The translations under genes and the position numbers were made by a program. A stretch of 64,000 bases of DNA, from positions 1,488,001 to 1,552,000 of the forward strand of contig NW_026999326.1 in NCBI RefSeq assembly GCF_037126465.1. The letters run 5' to 3'. Source of the stretch: Ornithodoros turicata. Taxonomy: Eukaryota; Arthropoda; Arachnida; Ixodida; Argasidae. Position 1 is the stretch's first letter, and each line of letters starts with the position of its first letter. Shown piece after piece: positions 11,481 to 20,578 of the stretch. A model generated the notes under the pieces. That model had not been told where the DNA came from, did no database searches, and saw only the letters and a list, made by a program, of their open reading frames with translations.

Positions 11481-11566
11481 ACTCAAACGTTGCCTGCCTG
11501 CGTACTGTTGATGAGGCCCAACAAGGCCGAAACAGCTGTCCAGTACTGGCATGGCGACGTTTGAGT
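11481..11566 (+). ncRNA. type I hammerhead ribozyme, unit 1
   Basis: Proximal stem I is GTACTG (11502-11507) with CAGTAC (11541-11546), 6 perfect pairs. An internal loop follows, then distal stem I ACTCAAACGTTGCC (11481-11494) with GGCGACGTTTGAGT (11553-11566), 14 pairs including one G-U. Box 1 is TTGATGA (11508-11514). Stem II is GGCC/GGCC with loop CAACAA (11515-11528). Box 2 is GAA plus A15.1 (11529-11532). Stem III ACAGCTGT (11532-11539) is self-complementary, so it is 2 bp with a tetraloop in a monomer or 8 bp between two ribozymes in a dimer. Predicted cleavage is after C11540 of GTC. The only deviation from the consensus CUGANGA is C3 to U, which should weaken the C3-G8 pair. Confidence 0.8.
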
Positions 11567-11713
11567 TACAAACATATGCTATACGTGCAGCCAAAGAGCT
11601 CCGGCTATTTTTTTCATTTTATACTTCACTGGCTTTGCAGTGGGCTTTCAGTAAGTGAGTTATCTCACCCTGACGGGAGGAATCACGTGTTACGTGACCT
11701 TCTGACGCCATCC

Positions 11714-11799
11714 ACTCAAACGTTGCCTGCCTGCGTACTGTTGATGAGGCCCAACAAGGCCGAAACAGCTGTCCAGTACTGGCATGGCGACGTTTGAGT
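11714..11799 (+). ncRNA. hammerhead ribozyme, unit 2
   Basis: Same stems, boxes and C3U change as unit 1; predicted cleavage after 11773. No core difference was seen. Confidence 0.78.
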
Positions 11800-11945
11800 T
11801 ACAAACATATGCTATACGTGCAGCCAAAGAGCTCTGGCTATTTTTTTTTTTTATACTTCACTGGTTTCGCACCGGGCTTTCAGTGAGTGAGTTATCTCAC
11901 CCTGACGGGAGGAATCACGTGTTACGTGACCTTCTGACGCCATCC

Positions 11946-12031
11946 ACTCAAACGTTGCCTGCCTGCGTACTGTTGATGAGGCCCAACAAGGCCGAAACAG
12001 CTGTCCAGTACTGGCATGGCGACGTTTGAGT
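11946..12031 (+). ncRNA. hammerhead ribozyme, unit 3
   Basis: Same fold as unit 1; predicted cleavage after 12005. Confidence 0.78.
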
Positions 12032-12178
12032 TACAAACATATGCTATACGTGCAGCCAAAGAGCTCCGGCTATTTTTTTCATTTTATACTTCACTGTCTT
12101 TGCACTGGGCTTTCAGTGAGTGAGTTATCTCACCCTGACGGGAGGAATCACGTGTTACGTGACCTTCTGACGCCATCC

Positions 12179-12264
12179 ACTCAAACGTTGCCTGCCTGCG
12201 TACTGTTGATGAGGCCCAACAAGGCCGAAACAGCTGTCCAGTACTGGCATGGCGACGTTTGAGT
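12179..12264 (+). ncRNA. hammerhead ribozyme, unit 4
   Basis: Same fold as unit 1; predicted cleavage after 12238. Confidence 0.78.
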
Positions 12265-12414
12265 TACAAACATATGCTATACGTGCAGCCAAAGAGCCCC
12301 GGCTATTTTTTTTTTCATTTTATACTTCACTGGCTTTGCACTGGGCTTTCAGTGAGTGAGTTATCTCACCCTGACGGGAGGAATCACGTGTTACGCGACC
12401 TTCTGACGCCATCC

Positions 12415-12500
12415 ACTCAAACGTTGCCTGCCTGCGTACTGTTGATGAGGTCCAACAAGGCCGAAACAGCTGTCCAGTACTGGCATGGCGACGTTTGAGT
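12415..12500 (+). ncRNA. hammerhead ribozyme, unit 5
   Basis: Stem II reads GGTCCAACAAGGCC, so one G-C pair is a G-U wobble; otherwise identical to unit 1. Predicted cleavage is after 12474. The RNA after the site is cut short by the TA microsatellite, but distal stem I is still complete. Confidence 0.75.
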
Positions 12501-12508
12501 TACAAACA

Positions 12509-12531
12509 TATATATATATATATATATATAT
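12509..12531. repeat. (TA)n microsatellite
   Basis: It separates the ribozyme array from the hairpin. A second TA run is at 12779-12810 (shorter in the right copy at 33030-33053). Confidence 0.9.
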
Positions 12532-12740
12532 AAAAGTGAAATAATAAGACTTGGACTACAGATTACAGGAACGTTAACAAAAACTAATTTATTTATTGGG
12601 CAATTTAACACATAGATTAAAAAAAGAATGGTGGTCGACCATTCTTTTTTTAACCTATGTGTTAAATTGCCCAATAAATAAATTAGTTTTTGTTAACGTT
12701 CCTGTAATCTGTAGTCCAAGTCTTATTATTTCACTTTTAT
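12530..12740. repeat. near-perfect 103-bp-arm hairpin with 5-base loop
   Basis: Arm 12530-12632 is the reverse complement of 12638-12740 with a single mismatch seen (cacataGatt against cacataGgtt). The loop is GGTCG. Both sides are TA-rich (12509-12531 and 12779-12810). Such a short loop suggests a foldback element or a palindromic duplication; it could also arise during library preparation, but it is present in both duplicate copies. Confidence 0.85.
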
Positions 12741-12776
12741 TCAACTTCGTAGCCGTCTGATATATTAACCTATTTG

Positions 12777-12813
<37 letters not shown>

Positions 12814-13097
12814 CAGGAAAAATCAGAAGACGACTAAGAGCTTACAGAAAAACAGAAAGGGGAGTTTATTAACACATATAGGGATAGGGGTCGACGTTTC
12901 GGCAATCAGCGCTGCCTTCGACGGGACGGGGGTTTGGTGACAAGAACGAGCTTTATATATGGGAGAGGGTTATGTACAAGGGAAAGAGAGCCGCGCATGC
13001 GCTTTTGTCATGACTAACACAGGTTGGTGACTAAGTGAAAGGGGAATGACCGTGTCTGTGCAGCAGGACCTTCAGGAAATACCCGTGAGCCGGCTGG

Positions 13098-13406
13098 TCA
13101 ATCCTGCTGCTTGGATCGTGACGGTTTCTCGGCACGTGTGCTTCTTTGTGTCCATGCTGCAGCCTCCTGGAGTGTCCGCCATACGGGGTCCGGCGTTCCA
13201 GTACTTGCTGTACGTGTGGGTAGGCGACGGAGCAGCCGGGGTACCAGGCACCGCAGTCGGTGAGCGATCTGGGTGACTCCTTCGAAACTGGGGTGGAGGC
13301 CGTCAGCTGCAAGGACTTTGGTTGGGTGCTGTCGGTGGAAACGCAGTCGGTGGAGGCAGCTGACGGCCTCCACCCCAGTTTCGAAGGAGTCACCCAGATC
13401 GCCCAC
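13098..13406 (-). pseudogene. SGNH-hydrolase-like C-terminal fragment, left arm
   Basis: The translation contains AADGLHPSFEGVTQIAHRL. DGLH followed by a helix is block V of SGNH/GDSL hydrolases, supplying the catalytic Asp-x-x-His pair. Some CR1-like and other retroelements carry such an esterase domain in ORF1. Blocks I-III are absent. The fragment ends with a basic serine-rich tail and a stop. Confidence 0.4.
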
Positions 13407-13568
13407 CGGCTGCGGTCCTTGGTACCCCGGCTGCTCCGTCGCCTACTCACACGTACAGCAAGTACTGAAACGCCGGACCCCGTACGGCCGACACTCCAGG
13501 AGGCTGCAGCATGTACACAAAGAAGCACACGTGCCGAGAAATCGTCACGATCCAAGCAGCAGGATTGA
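13356..13568 (+). pseudogene. SGNH-hydrolase-like C-terminal fragment, right arm
   Basis: This is the mirror copy of the previous fragment with substitutions (for example RSLVPRLLRRLLTR against RCLVPRLLRRLPTR). It is complete from the DGLH block to TGA. Preservation of an open frame in both arms suggests the two arms derive from coding copies of one element. Confidence 0.4.
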
Positions 13569-13892
13569 CTAGCCGGCTCACGGGTATTTCCTCAAGGTCC
13601 TGCTGCACAGACACGGTCATTCCCCTTTCATTTAGTCACCAACCTGTGTTAGTCATGACAAAAGCGCATGCGCGGCTCTCTTTCCCTTGTACCTAACCCT
13701 CTCCCATATATAAAGCTCGTTCTTGTCACCAAACCCCAGTCCCGTCGAAGGCAGCGCTGACTGCCGAAATGTCGACCCCTATCCCTATGTGTTAATAAAC
13801 TCCCCTTTGTGTTTTCCTGTAAGCTCTTTGTCGTCTGCTGATTTTTCCTGCTTATTTCATTCTCGTGGTCAACCGCCCTCCTAAGCTTATAA

Positions 13893-13893
<1 letters not shown>

Positions 13894-13947
<54 letters not shown>
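13894..13947. repeat. (TA)n(TG)n microsatellite
   Basis: A TA run passes into TG. The right copy (34138-34187) has fewer TA and more TG units, one of the clearest length differences between the duplicates. Confidence 0.9.
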
Positions 13948-14005
13948 AATGTACTTCTAACCTTGCATTCACATCCCGGTCAAAAATCACATGCTGGAAC
14001 CAGTT

Positions 14006-14611
14006 TATTTATTTATTTAGCTTACCTTCGAGCGGCCTTAGGCCATACAAAGGGGGTGAGGCACTCATAACAGACACACAGAACAAAGAAGAAAACGCAC
14101 TGATTAGGGATCAAGCTGGCTCTAATGGTTCTTGTGGCTTGAACTGGTTCCAGCCTACCATGGGAGACCAGCTGAGGTGGTCTAAGCAGGAAATGTGACC
14201 ACCTGAGATGGAGATCATGGCAGAACTGGAATCCATGAACAACTGGTTGAAGCTGGATAATATCAAGTTGAAAAGGTTCTCGCTGGGTCCATCCATGTCA
14301 CGAAGGAATGACGTGACTTCTGCAGAAGCAAAAAATAGTATATCATCCAAAAGATTTCGTCTAAGATCACAGCTACAGATGTATGGGTGGTAGACACATA
14401 TAAGCGTTAAGTTAGCACGGCTGCTGGAAGTACAGAGAATGGATACTTGAGATTTGGGCTTATTCTTTAGATGGATGTTAGGCATCCATTTCATCTGTAT
14501 TGAGAAATCATGTAGACATACTGGCCCACCATGCACTACCTGTTCTAGACAAGCACTTATTCGTCCATGTGCACAGCATGAACAGCAATTTGTGTGTCCG
14601 CCAATCTGCAT
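14006..14611 (-). mobile_element. retroposon 3' end with (TAAA)n tail and an unrecognised 166-codon frame
   Basis: On the minus strand the segment ends GGCCGCTCGAAGGTAAGC followed by TAAATAAATAAA, a LINE-type 3' tail (complement of 14006-14045). Upstream, 14611-14111 is an open frame with LTLICVYHPY, which faintly recalls the middle of a LINE endonuclease; no catalytic motif is visible. I treat it as a decayed fragment. The equivalent is 34245-34850. Confidence 0.3.
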
Positions 14612-15515
14612 TCATTGTTTATTACTGTTGTTATTGTTGTTTACTGATATTCAAGTACAAATATATGTACATATAAATGACCCAACAATCCAATGGAGAC
14701 AGCATGCTTTGTTTTACAGTAAGGGAAGCACAGAAGAATGTTCGGCAACTCAGCCGAGGCTATAACATTAGCCAATGCTTCTCTGGATACCCTTACACTT
14801 TGTCCCATTGTGAAGAGCTGGTGCTGGATTTTTTCATGTCTCTACAATTCGCTTCCTCCCTTTGCTGGATTTTTTACCAGTGTGCCCTTTGTGCATACTG
14901 ATCGGACACAGAGGCTATGTGCAGGTGTGCACAGGTTTTGGCTATGCAGACTGCAGTCTCCTGGGAATGGTTCAGTAGAAAGTCATGCCCAATTCAAAAT
15001 ACCTCAGCTGCACCGTTGATATTACCAGATTGCAAATAGTGTCTGCTTATGAAAAATTCGTATAACATGAAATTATCACAAGAATTAGAGGCACATTTAT
15101 CGTATTTCCAACACAAAAACAACCTGCCAACCAACTACCAGCCTGGTTTGGATGCCTACTTGCTGTCTTCCTGCTAGATAGCCGACATGATCCAATACAA
15201 AGCAGGTGGGCCATTCCACGCCAAGTGATCCAGAGGTGCCGCTCCCCCCCCTAAAATTTTATGTGAATTTTTTGTGTGGTTCCTTATGACTCCAAAAGCA
15301 ACAGAACATTGGTCTTTTCCAACGAAGTTGGAATTTATAGGGTGCAGAGCATAGGGTGCATTTTACCGTATGTAAGCACTTTTCACCATCGCACTCGACG
15401 GGCTCGACGCCTGTGGCGTGCACGAAATTTAGGCCTAAGTGAATGCCAGATGGACGAACTGCGTCATTTCACATGACAATGACCTCCCCTTGGGAGTGGG
15501 ACTCATCCTCATTTA
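14612..15515. other. no gene seen
   Basis: Several 60-90-codon frames overlap in all frames without recognisable content. The equivalent is 34851-35754. Confidence 0.4.
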
Positions 15516-15520
15516 CAGAT

Positions 15521-15845
15521 CGCTGCGTACGCCGCATAGCAACCGATCATGTGAGCGGTTATTCGAGACACACACACACACCTGCCCGAAACACTCGAAG
15601 CCGGACGCTGTCAAGTGAACTTTGTTCTCCCGCACTCTAGTGTAAACGTAAGACGAACGCTAAGGCGTAGTCCCCAAGCAACAAACAAACGTTGGGCCAA
15701 GCTTGGCAATAGTTAGGCTGGCCTACCTGGCCTTGCTTGGTACATCATTGGCCAACAAGGTTGTTTCTTGATACGGATCTGTACCCTGGCCAATGATTTG
15801 CGAAGCATTGGCCAGCCTACGTTGTGGCAAGCTTGTGGCAAGATA
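15521..15845 (+). mobile_element. truncated Gypsy 5' LTR with part of its insert, cut at the duplication junction
   Basis: The CAGAT target sequence (15516-15520) and the first part of the LTR are identical to 35755-36084. The element insert starting CCCAAGCAA (15673) stops abruptly at 15845. Everything internal to the retroelement is missing from this copy. Confidence 0.85.
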
Positions 15846-18540
15846 TTGGCGTTTCGGCTGTGATTGCATGGTATCCATTATGACTACCGAAGGACCGAGA
15901 GCACGTGCAGTAACAAAACATTTGGGGGCGAACAACTTCGTCTTCTTCTAACGGGACGACTCTTATTGGTGCGACTACAAAATTTCGTCATCGTTACCAT
16001 AGTGAAAACATTGCCGTTGCGTGTTTCTCTCCTGGTTGCATGTGACAATTTCCTCTTTCTCATCAAAGGGTGTACCCTCTCCACTACGATAGCTTTGTGA
16101 ATCGCGCTTACGACGCCGTCGTACGCCCGTCTCAGGCTACGACGTCTTAGCGCATCTTAGCGTAACTTACGATCGCGTTTGTGAATCCGACCCCCGATGC
16201 GTCGCGTTGGCGCAGGACGCTGCTGACATAATGACGGCTGTAGGCGGTGTTACGTTTTGTGGTGTTGTGTTAGGACAGATGGGTTGAGTGAAAAGAAACA
16301 GATAGATTTGGCTTGCTGGTTGACGTGCCTTGAGATTACTCGTTAAGTAACGCGCAAGTTCTTGCAACATTTATGCTTTTTCAGTGTATGAAGCGATGTT
16401 GTGCTGCTATTTGGGTGGTCGTTGCCATTAATACACGAAACTGAAAATGGATCCTGGCGGCTTGTAGAGAAGTTTCAAATGAATCTGGAAAAGCAAAGGC
16501 GCCGTACTGAAGTCTGTGCGTAGTGCGTGCACAAAGACTGTGTGTGTTGTTCCGACTAGAGTCACTAATAGCGACTAGAGTTCTGACGTTTTCAGGTTAT
16601 GTTCCTTTTGTATTTTTCTCTCTCGCAGAGAAAGTTGCATGTAGTGGTCTTGAGCACCAAATCTAAATAATGTGCACCCAGTTTAGTTCACGATTGAAAC
16701 GTGGTTGAATTCAGGGTGATACTTGGTGTAACACGAACTCTTCAGACTCTGGGGTGTAATCGGGTATAACACGTAATCAGGCTGTATTTATGGTGCATTT
16801 CAGTGCACTTCACATATTTTTCTGACCAATATTTATAAGCTTTTATGACCATAGTGTTACACACCTTACTTTTGTGGTTACATGTTGGCAAAAAGACGAT
16901 TGCACTTGCCTTTCATTACTAAATGTTGTGGATAAATTTACACAGTATGATAAAGATTGTACACAGGTTTTTATGTTGCTATATTTTGTCTTTTATTCAG
17001 TGTTTCTGACTGCTAACAGGGAACTGTGGCCTGAACTTGAGAAAACATTATGCATAATATACACATGCATACCTAAAGAGAGCAAGTGCCCCAAAATAGC
17101 AAGACTTTTGAAATGATTGAAAAGCATACTTCTACAAAAGCTACCAGTAAAAGCAAAAACAGCAATGAAGTCAGTATCACTGCATTGGTCATCCTATGTC
17201 GAGTAATGGCATTCACATTGTTTGTTTTCTGGAGAGAGAAGGGATGCTTCGAGTTGGAACATCTAGGTATAGCTGCTTATGTCTCACTTGATATCACCCA
17301 ACCAGAACTGACCAATTTTGTCAAACATTTATTCCTGAAATGTTTGTTTTCTCATTTGAACTGCACGAGCTGAATGCAAGTATTAGTTACGTTACTTGTT
17401 TTAGATTAGTTCATTACTACGCAGCCCAGCAAGACATTACTTTGGTAACTTTGTGACTTAGCCAATGCCCACATTGCACGTTCCATGAGGAATATTGAAA
17501 TCGCAATTTGTGGTGTAAATTATATTATCTGATTTTATTTTTCACTGTGTATCCCATGGCTATGATCATCTGTGTGTCTCATAGTGAACTCTCATCTCTG
17601 CTCATGACTGTGATGGTAATGGACAAAGTGACAAAAGTGGTTATCACCTCAGGACGAAAGATCATCAGTTTCACCCGTCACCTGTTTATGCAATACCTTA
17701 TGCACATACGAGATTCACCACGGAATTGTTCATTGGAGACAACCATTGAGCATTACCAGTTATAACTAGAATTGTAGCTCCAGAAAAACATGTCTAAGTT
17801 AATTAGGTTAGAAATAGTGACAAGATGTATTTGACATGGTTATGAGATGACTACAACTTGCTTTTCATGTTTTGCTGGGTTCACTGCTGGTTGGGTATTA
17901 CTGGGAGTCCTCGGTTTTGGCAACTAACACATGACACGTTGCTCTTGTTTTTATTATTTAGGAAAGCTGTCATACAATGGTTTCTACAAGGGGGTATCTA
18001 GCAAACTTAGAAACTTGTTGACTTATCAAACCGACATGGGAAGGTGTCTAGGTTCACATGTTTACTGATCAGGGCAAGGGAGTGGGTTAACTAAAAAAAA
18101 ATACAGTGCATGTGTTTGCACCCATTTGACCCAATCTTGATCATACCGACACCATCACATGCTGTATGTATGTCTGCACATAAATTAAGCTTTAAGTACA
18201 ACATGTTGCTCACAAATGCAAAGCCACTGCAGCTCTGTAAAACAGCAACACGCACTGCCAGGTTATGAAACAAAAAGGGCTCGACTAGACAGCAGTGTCT
18301 TCAATATTGTGAAGGTGTTGGGACTTTGGGCACCGAACACTAGGGATGCTGCCTTGGCGGCACTTGTGTTCAGAGCTGTGGGATGGATACAACCTTTTAG
18401 GATTCTCTGTGCATGATCCTGGGATAATTGTGATAGTGGACTGCTAGTGAACATACGACAAGTGAACTTCTGAACAGCGAACATGTGCATAGTGAACAGC
18501 AAACTTACGAGCAGAGCACATGAGCAGCATTTTTAGAGAG
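15846..18540. other. single-copy block, no recognised gene; possible transposon terminus at 16090-16196
   Basis: 16090-16196 contains GCTTTGTGAATCGCGC and CGCGTTTGTGAATCCGACCCC around several ACGACG and TTACGA motifs. It reads like the end of a DNA transposon, perhaps Harbinger-like, but I found no partner end. The remainder is AT-rich, with short frames at 16874-17373 and 17508-17765 that match nothing I know. Confidence 0.3.
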
Positions 18541-18558
18541 TGTGGGGGGGGGGGGGGT
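18541..18558 (+). repeat. poly-G tract
   Basis: A run of G interrupted once by T (GTG then about 14 G). No function is visible; it is a likely sequencing-length hotspot. Confidence 0.8.
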
Positions 18559-20248
18559 TGATAATTTATGTTAGGAGCAGCAGAACAAGTCGGGAGACAA
18601 GTTCAGTTTCTCGTCTTTTTTTCATTACAAGCAAACAAAAAGGATTATTTATTCATGTCACTAGAGTAATACTTGCAACGTCACACAGCAATGTCATTTC
18701 CTTGCTTGGGCTCCATGCATGTCGTTGCAGTTGGACGGCATCAGTGAAGTCCGTAATTCCGTGTAATACAAAAACATTAGAACTGTATTCCCTATGTTTT
18801 GCCGATAATAATGGCATTTTAATATTTCAGTTTGCTGTGCACAAAAAACATATCAATTATGGTAGCACCATATCGCTAGAGTTACAACTTTTTGGTTTTG
18901 CTATAGGCTGTGTAAACTCATGCCAGAAAGCTTAAAATAGATTACATTTTTTTAAGTGCTGATTTTTCTGTGCTTAAGAGCATGGTTTTGATGAATTCTG
19001 GTCCCACTCACTGCTATAACTTCAGATTGTAGGGGGACACTCGAAGAACACACAGCCTCAACAACACAAAGGCATCTATTGGTTAGTCGTATAAGGTCAC
19101 CAGGTAGGTGGGGGGATATCTTTATTATGTAAAAAATAGGAGGGAAAGGTTAGCTTGCGCCATGGCGGGTTGCTATCCTCAGCAAAGAAAGGCAAACAAA
19201 AAGAAAAACAAACCACCAAGGGCAATGCGATGAACATGTACAGTACTATGGCTATGAGGTAACAGTTGTGTTAGTGAGCTTCAGGACATGTCTTTAAGCG
19301 GGCCATCGTTGCACAAGAGAGGGTAAATATATTGCGTTTGATGAGGTCTGGTGCTAATGCCATACAAGCAGACAAGTTCACAGCAGTTAATACGAAAGAC
19401 CTCAAAAAACCGATAAAAACTTGTCTGGTACCTGCTACAGTTTAATGTAGGTGTTCTCTCATTACCTCGAGCTATGATAATTCATACTTTGGCATACTTC
19501 AGACAAACTTCATGTCACCTCCATGTTTAGCCCACAGTTTTCAGTGTATTGAAAAGCTTATTAACTGAACGGCATTTTTGCCTAATCAGCATTTTTCATT
19601 CCCTTATGAAACCCTCCGTTGTGAAAGAAGTGGCAGAAGATGGCTTCCGCATGTTGCTGACGCCACCTCTTGAGACACCCTCCTTTGAACATAATGCTCA
19701 CCTCCAGATGTCTGTCTCCTAAAGAAGGCACCCCTACTGCATGGGCTTTAGCTGACATCAGACATTTAGTTTTGAGGACTGACGTGTTAAGCTAGTAACC
19801 ATCGACATGCTTCTTTTGAATATCTCTGCAGTTATTAACTTATGCCTGCTGTTTTGTGTCCCCACTCAAAATAGCACTTCTTTAGAGGAAAGGCTAAAAA
19901 ATGTGAGCTGCAACATATATTTGGAGTAATTTATGACAATTTGAACGAAAATATGTAATGACCTGGGGTTTGAATTAATGAGTCTACTGTAATTTGTTCT
20001 TCTACACAATGTCTTGGAATTATGCCCATATCAAAAAGTTCCATGCAGGGCCAGTCCATTCGTTTCGCTTCGTTATGCTGCTTCCTTCTGATTTGTGTAT
20101 TTATGCCCTCAGGGCAGAGCAATGTGATGCTTGGTGAACTTTGACAATTGCTTGTGTACTGCACCATCTTTAGAAACCCGCAAAAAAGTGTTTTAGAAGT
20201 TCACGCAGACTGTTCTGCAAATCTTGTAGGTCATGCTTTGTGGTATGC
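18559..20248. other. no recognised gene; diverged retroposon 3' tail at 19100-19200
   Basis: 19100-19200 is a minus-strand relative of the repeat at 860-960. Otherwise the block is AT-rich with no domain recognised. It ends where the second copy of the duplicated sequence starts. Confidence 0.4.
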
Positions 20249-20437
20249 AGACCTCATTAATGGACGTACTCTGGAAACAACGTGACGGGATGCAGTCTTT
20301 TCGTGTTGTCTGCAACATTTGCCCATTGCTCAGGTTTATTTACCATGCAGTTTGTCCACCAGCTTGCGTACATTTATGCTGTTCTATGAGTGATTGTAGG
20401 TCAAGTTATTGTCTTGCAACCACATTATTGACGAAAG

Positions 20438-20578
20438 ATGGAAGTCACTGAAAAGTCTAGCCAGCCGTAGGACTCGAACCCACATCTTCTGGATTACCGG
20501 TCCAGGGCTCTACTAATTGAGCTAAGCTAACACACCTCCCCAGCGACTTCCAAGGGTGCGTCATCGGAAGGGACAAAC
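20438..20578 (-). mobile_element. tRNA-derived SINE, right copy
   Basis: Identical to 190-330; the B box is the complement of 20470-20480. Confidence 0.65.

Larger units (their letters stand above)
11420..12508 (+). mobile_element. retrozyme-like tandem array: 233-bp monomers each carrying a type I hammerhead ribozyme
   Basis: Five repeats with periods 233, 232, 233 and 236 bp (counted between ribozymes). The first and last monomers are partial, and the end runs into a TA microsatellite at 12509. Every monomer contains the same hammerhead fold, so tandem RNA would be cut into about 233-nt units. That is the defining design of metazoan retrozymes, which propagate as small circular RNAs. No protein is encoded; the 78-codon open frame repeated in each unit is incidental. 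Each monomer also has CACGTG within a CACGTGTTACGTG near-palindrome and a variable T run, the site of most length changes. A core deviation is described at the first ribozyme. Confidence 0.75.
12811..13853. mobile_element. 1-kb inverted repeat: two head-to-head element ends, Penelope-like in style
   Basis: Arms 12811-13310 and 13356-13853 (about 500 bp each, diverged by a few percent) surround a 45-bp unique centre. Reading outward on the right arm come a DGLHPSFEGV coding fragment, a gap, the motif GCCGAAATGTCGACC (GCCGAAACGTCGACC on the left arm), then AATAAACTCCCCTTT and a terminal CTGCTT. Inverted terminal units and a GCCGAAACGTCG block occur in Penelope-like elements, whose termini often hold hammerhead ribozymes. 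Here box 1 (CCGTCGA) is not a functional core. The arms are bounded by TA or TA/TG microsatellites on both sides. Confidence 0.6.
1..15845. repeat. left copy of the ~20.2-kb tandem duplication (5' part lies outside the window)
   Basis: This stretch matches 20249-36084 base for base except for at least four substitutions (2878 a/g, 5721 c/g, 7688 c/g, 10517 c/a) and length changes in a G run, T runs and TA/TG microsatellites. The match starts at the first base of the window, so the duplicated block must extend to the left of it. It stops at 15845, inside an insert in a Gypsy LTR. What follows (15846 onward) does not resemble what follows 36084. I compared the copies by eye, so the difference count is a minimum. 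Confidence 0.95.

Noticed and set aside
11561..12498. A row of 78-81-codon open frames with nearly the same translation
   Set aside because: They are a by-product of the 233-bp ribozyme repeat being open in one frame; length changes shift the frame between units and the RNA structure explains the conservation better.
12890..12926. A working hammerhead ribozyme at the inverted-repeat ends
   Set aside because: GCCGAAACGTC matches box 2 and the cleavage triplet, but box 1 (CCGTCGA) differs at U4 and A6 and there is no room for stem III, so at best it is a relic.
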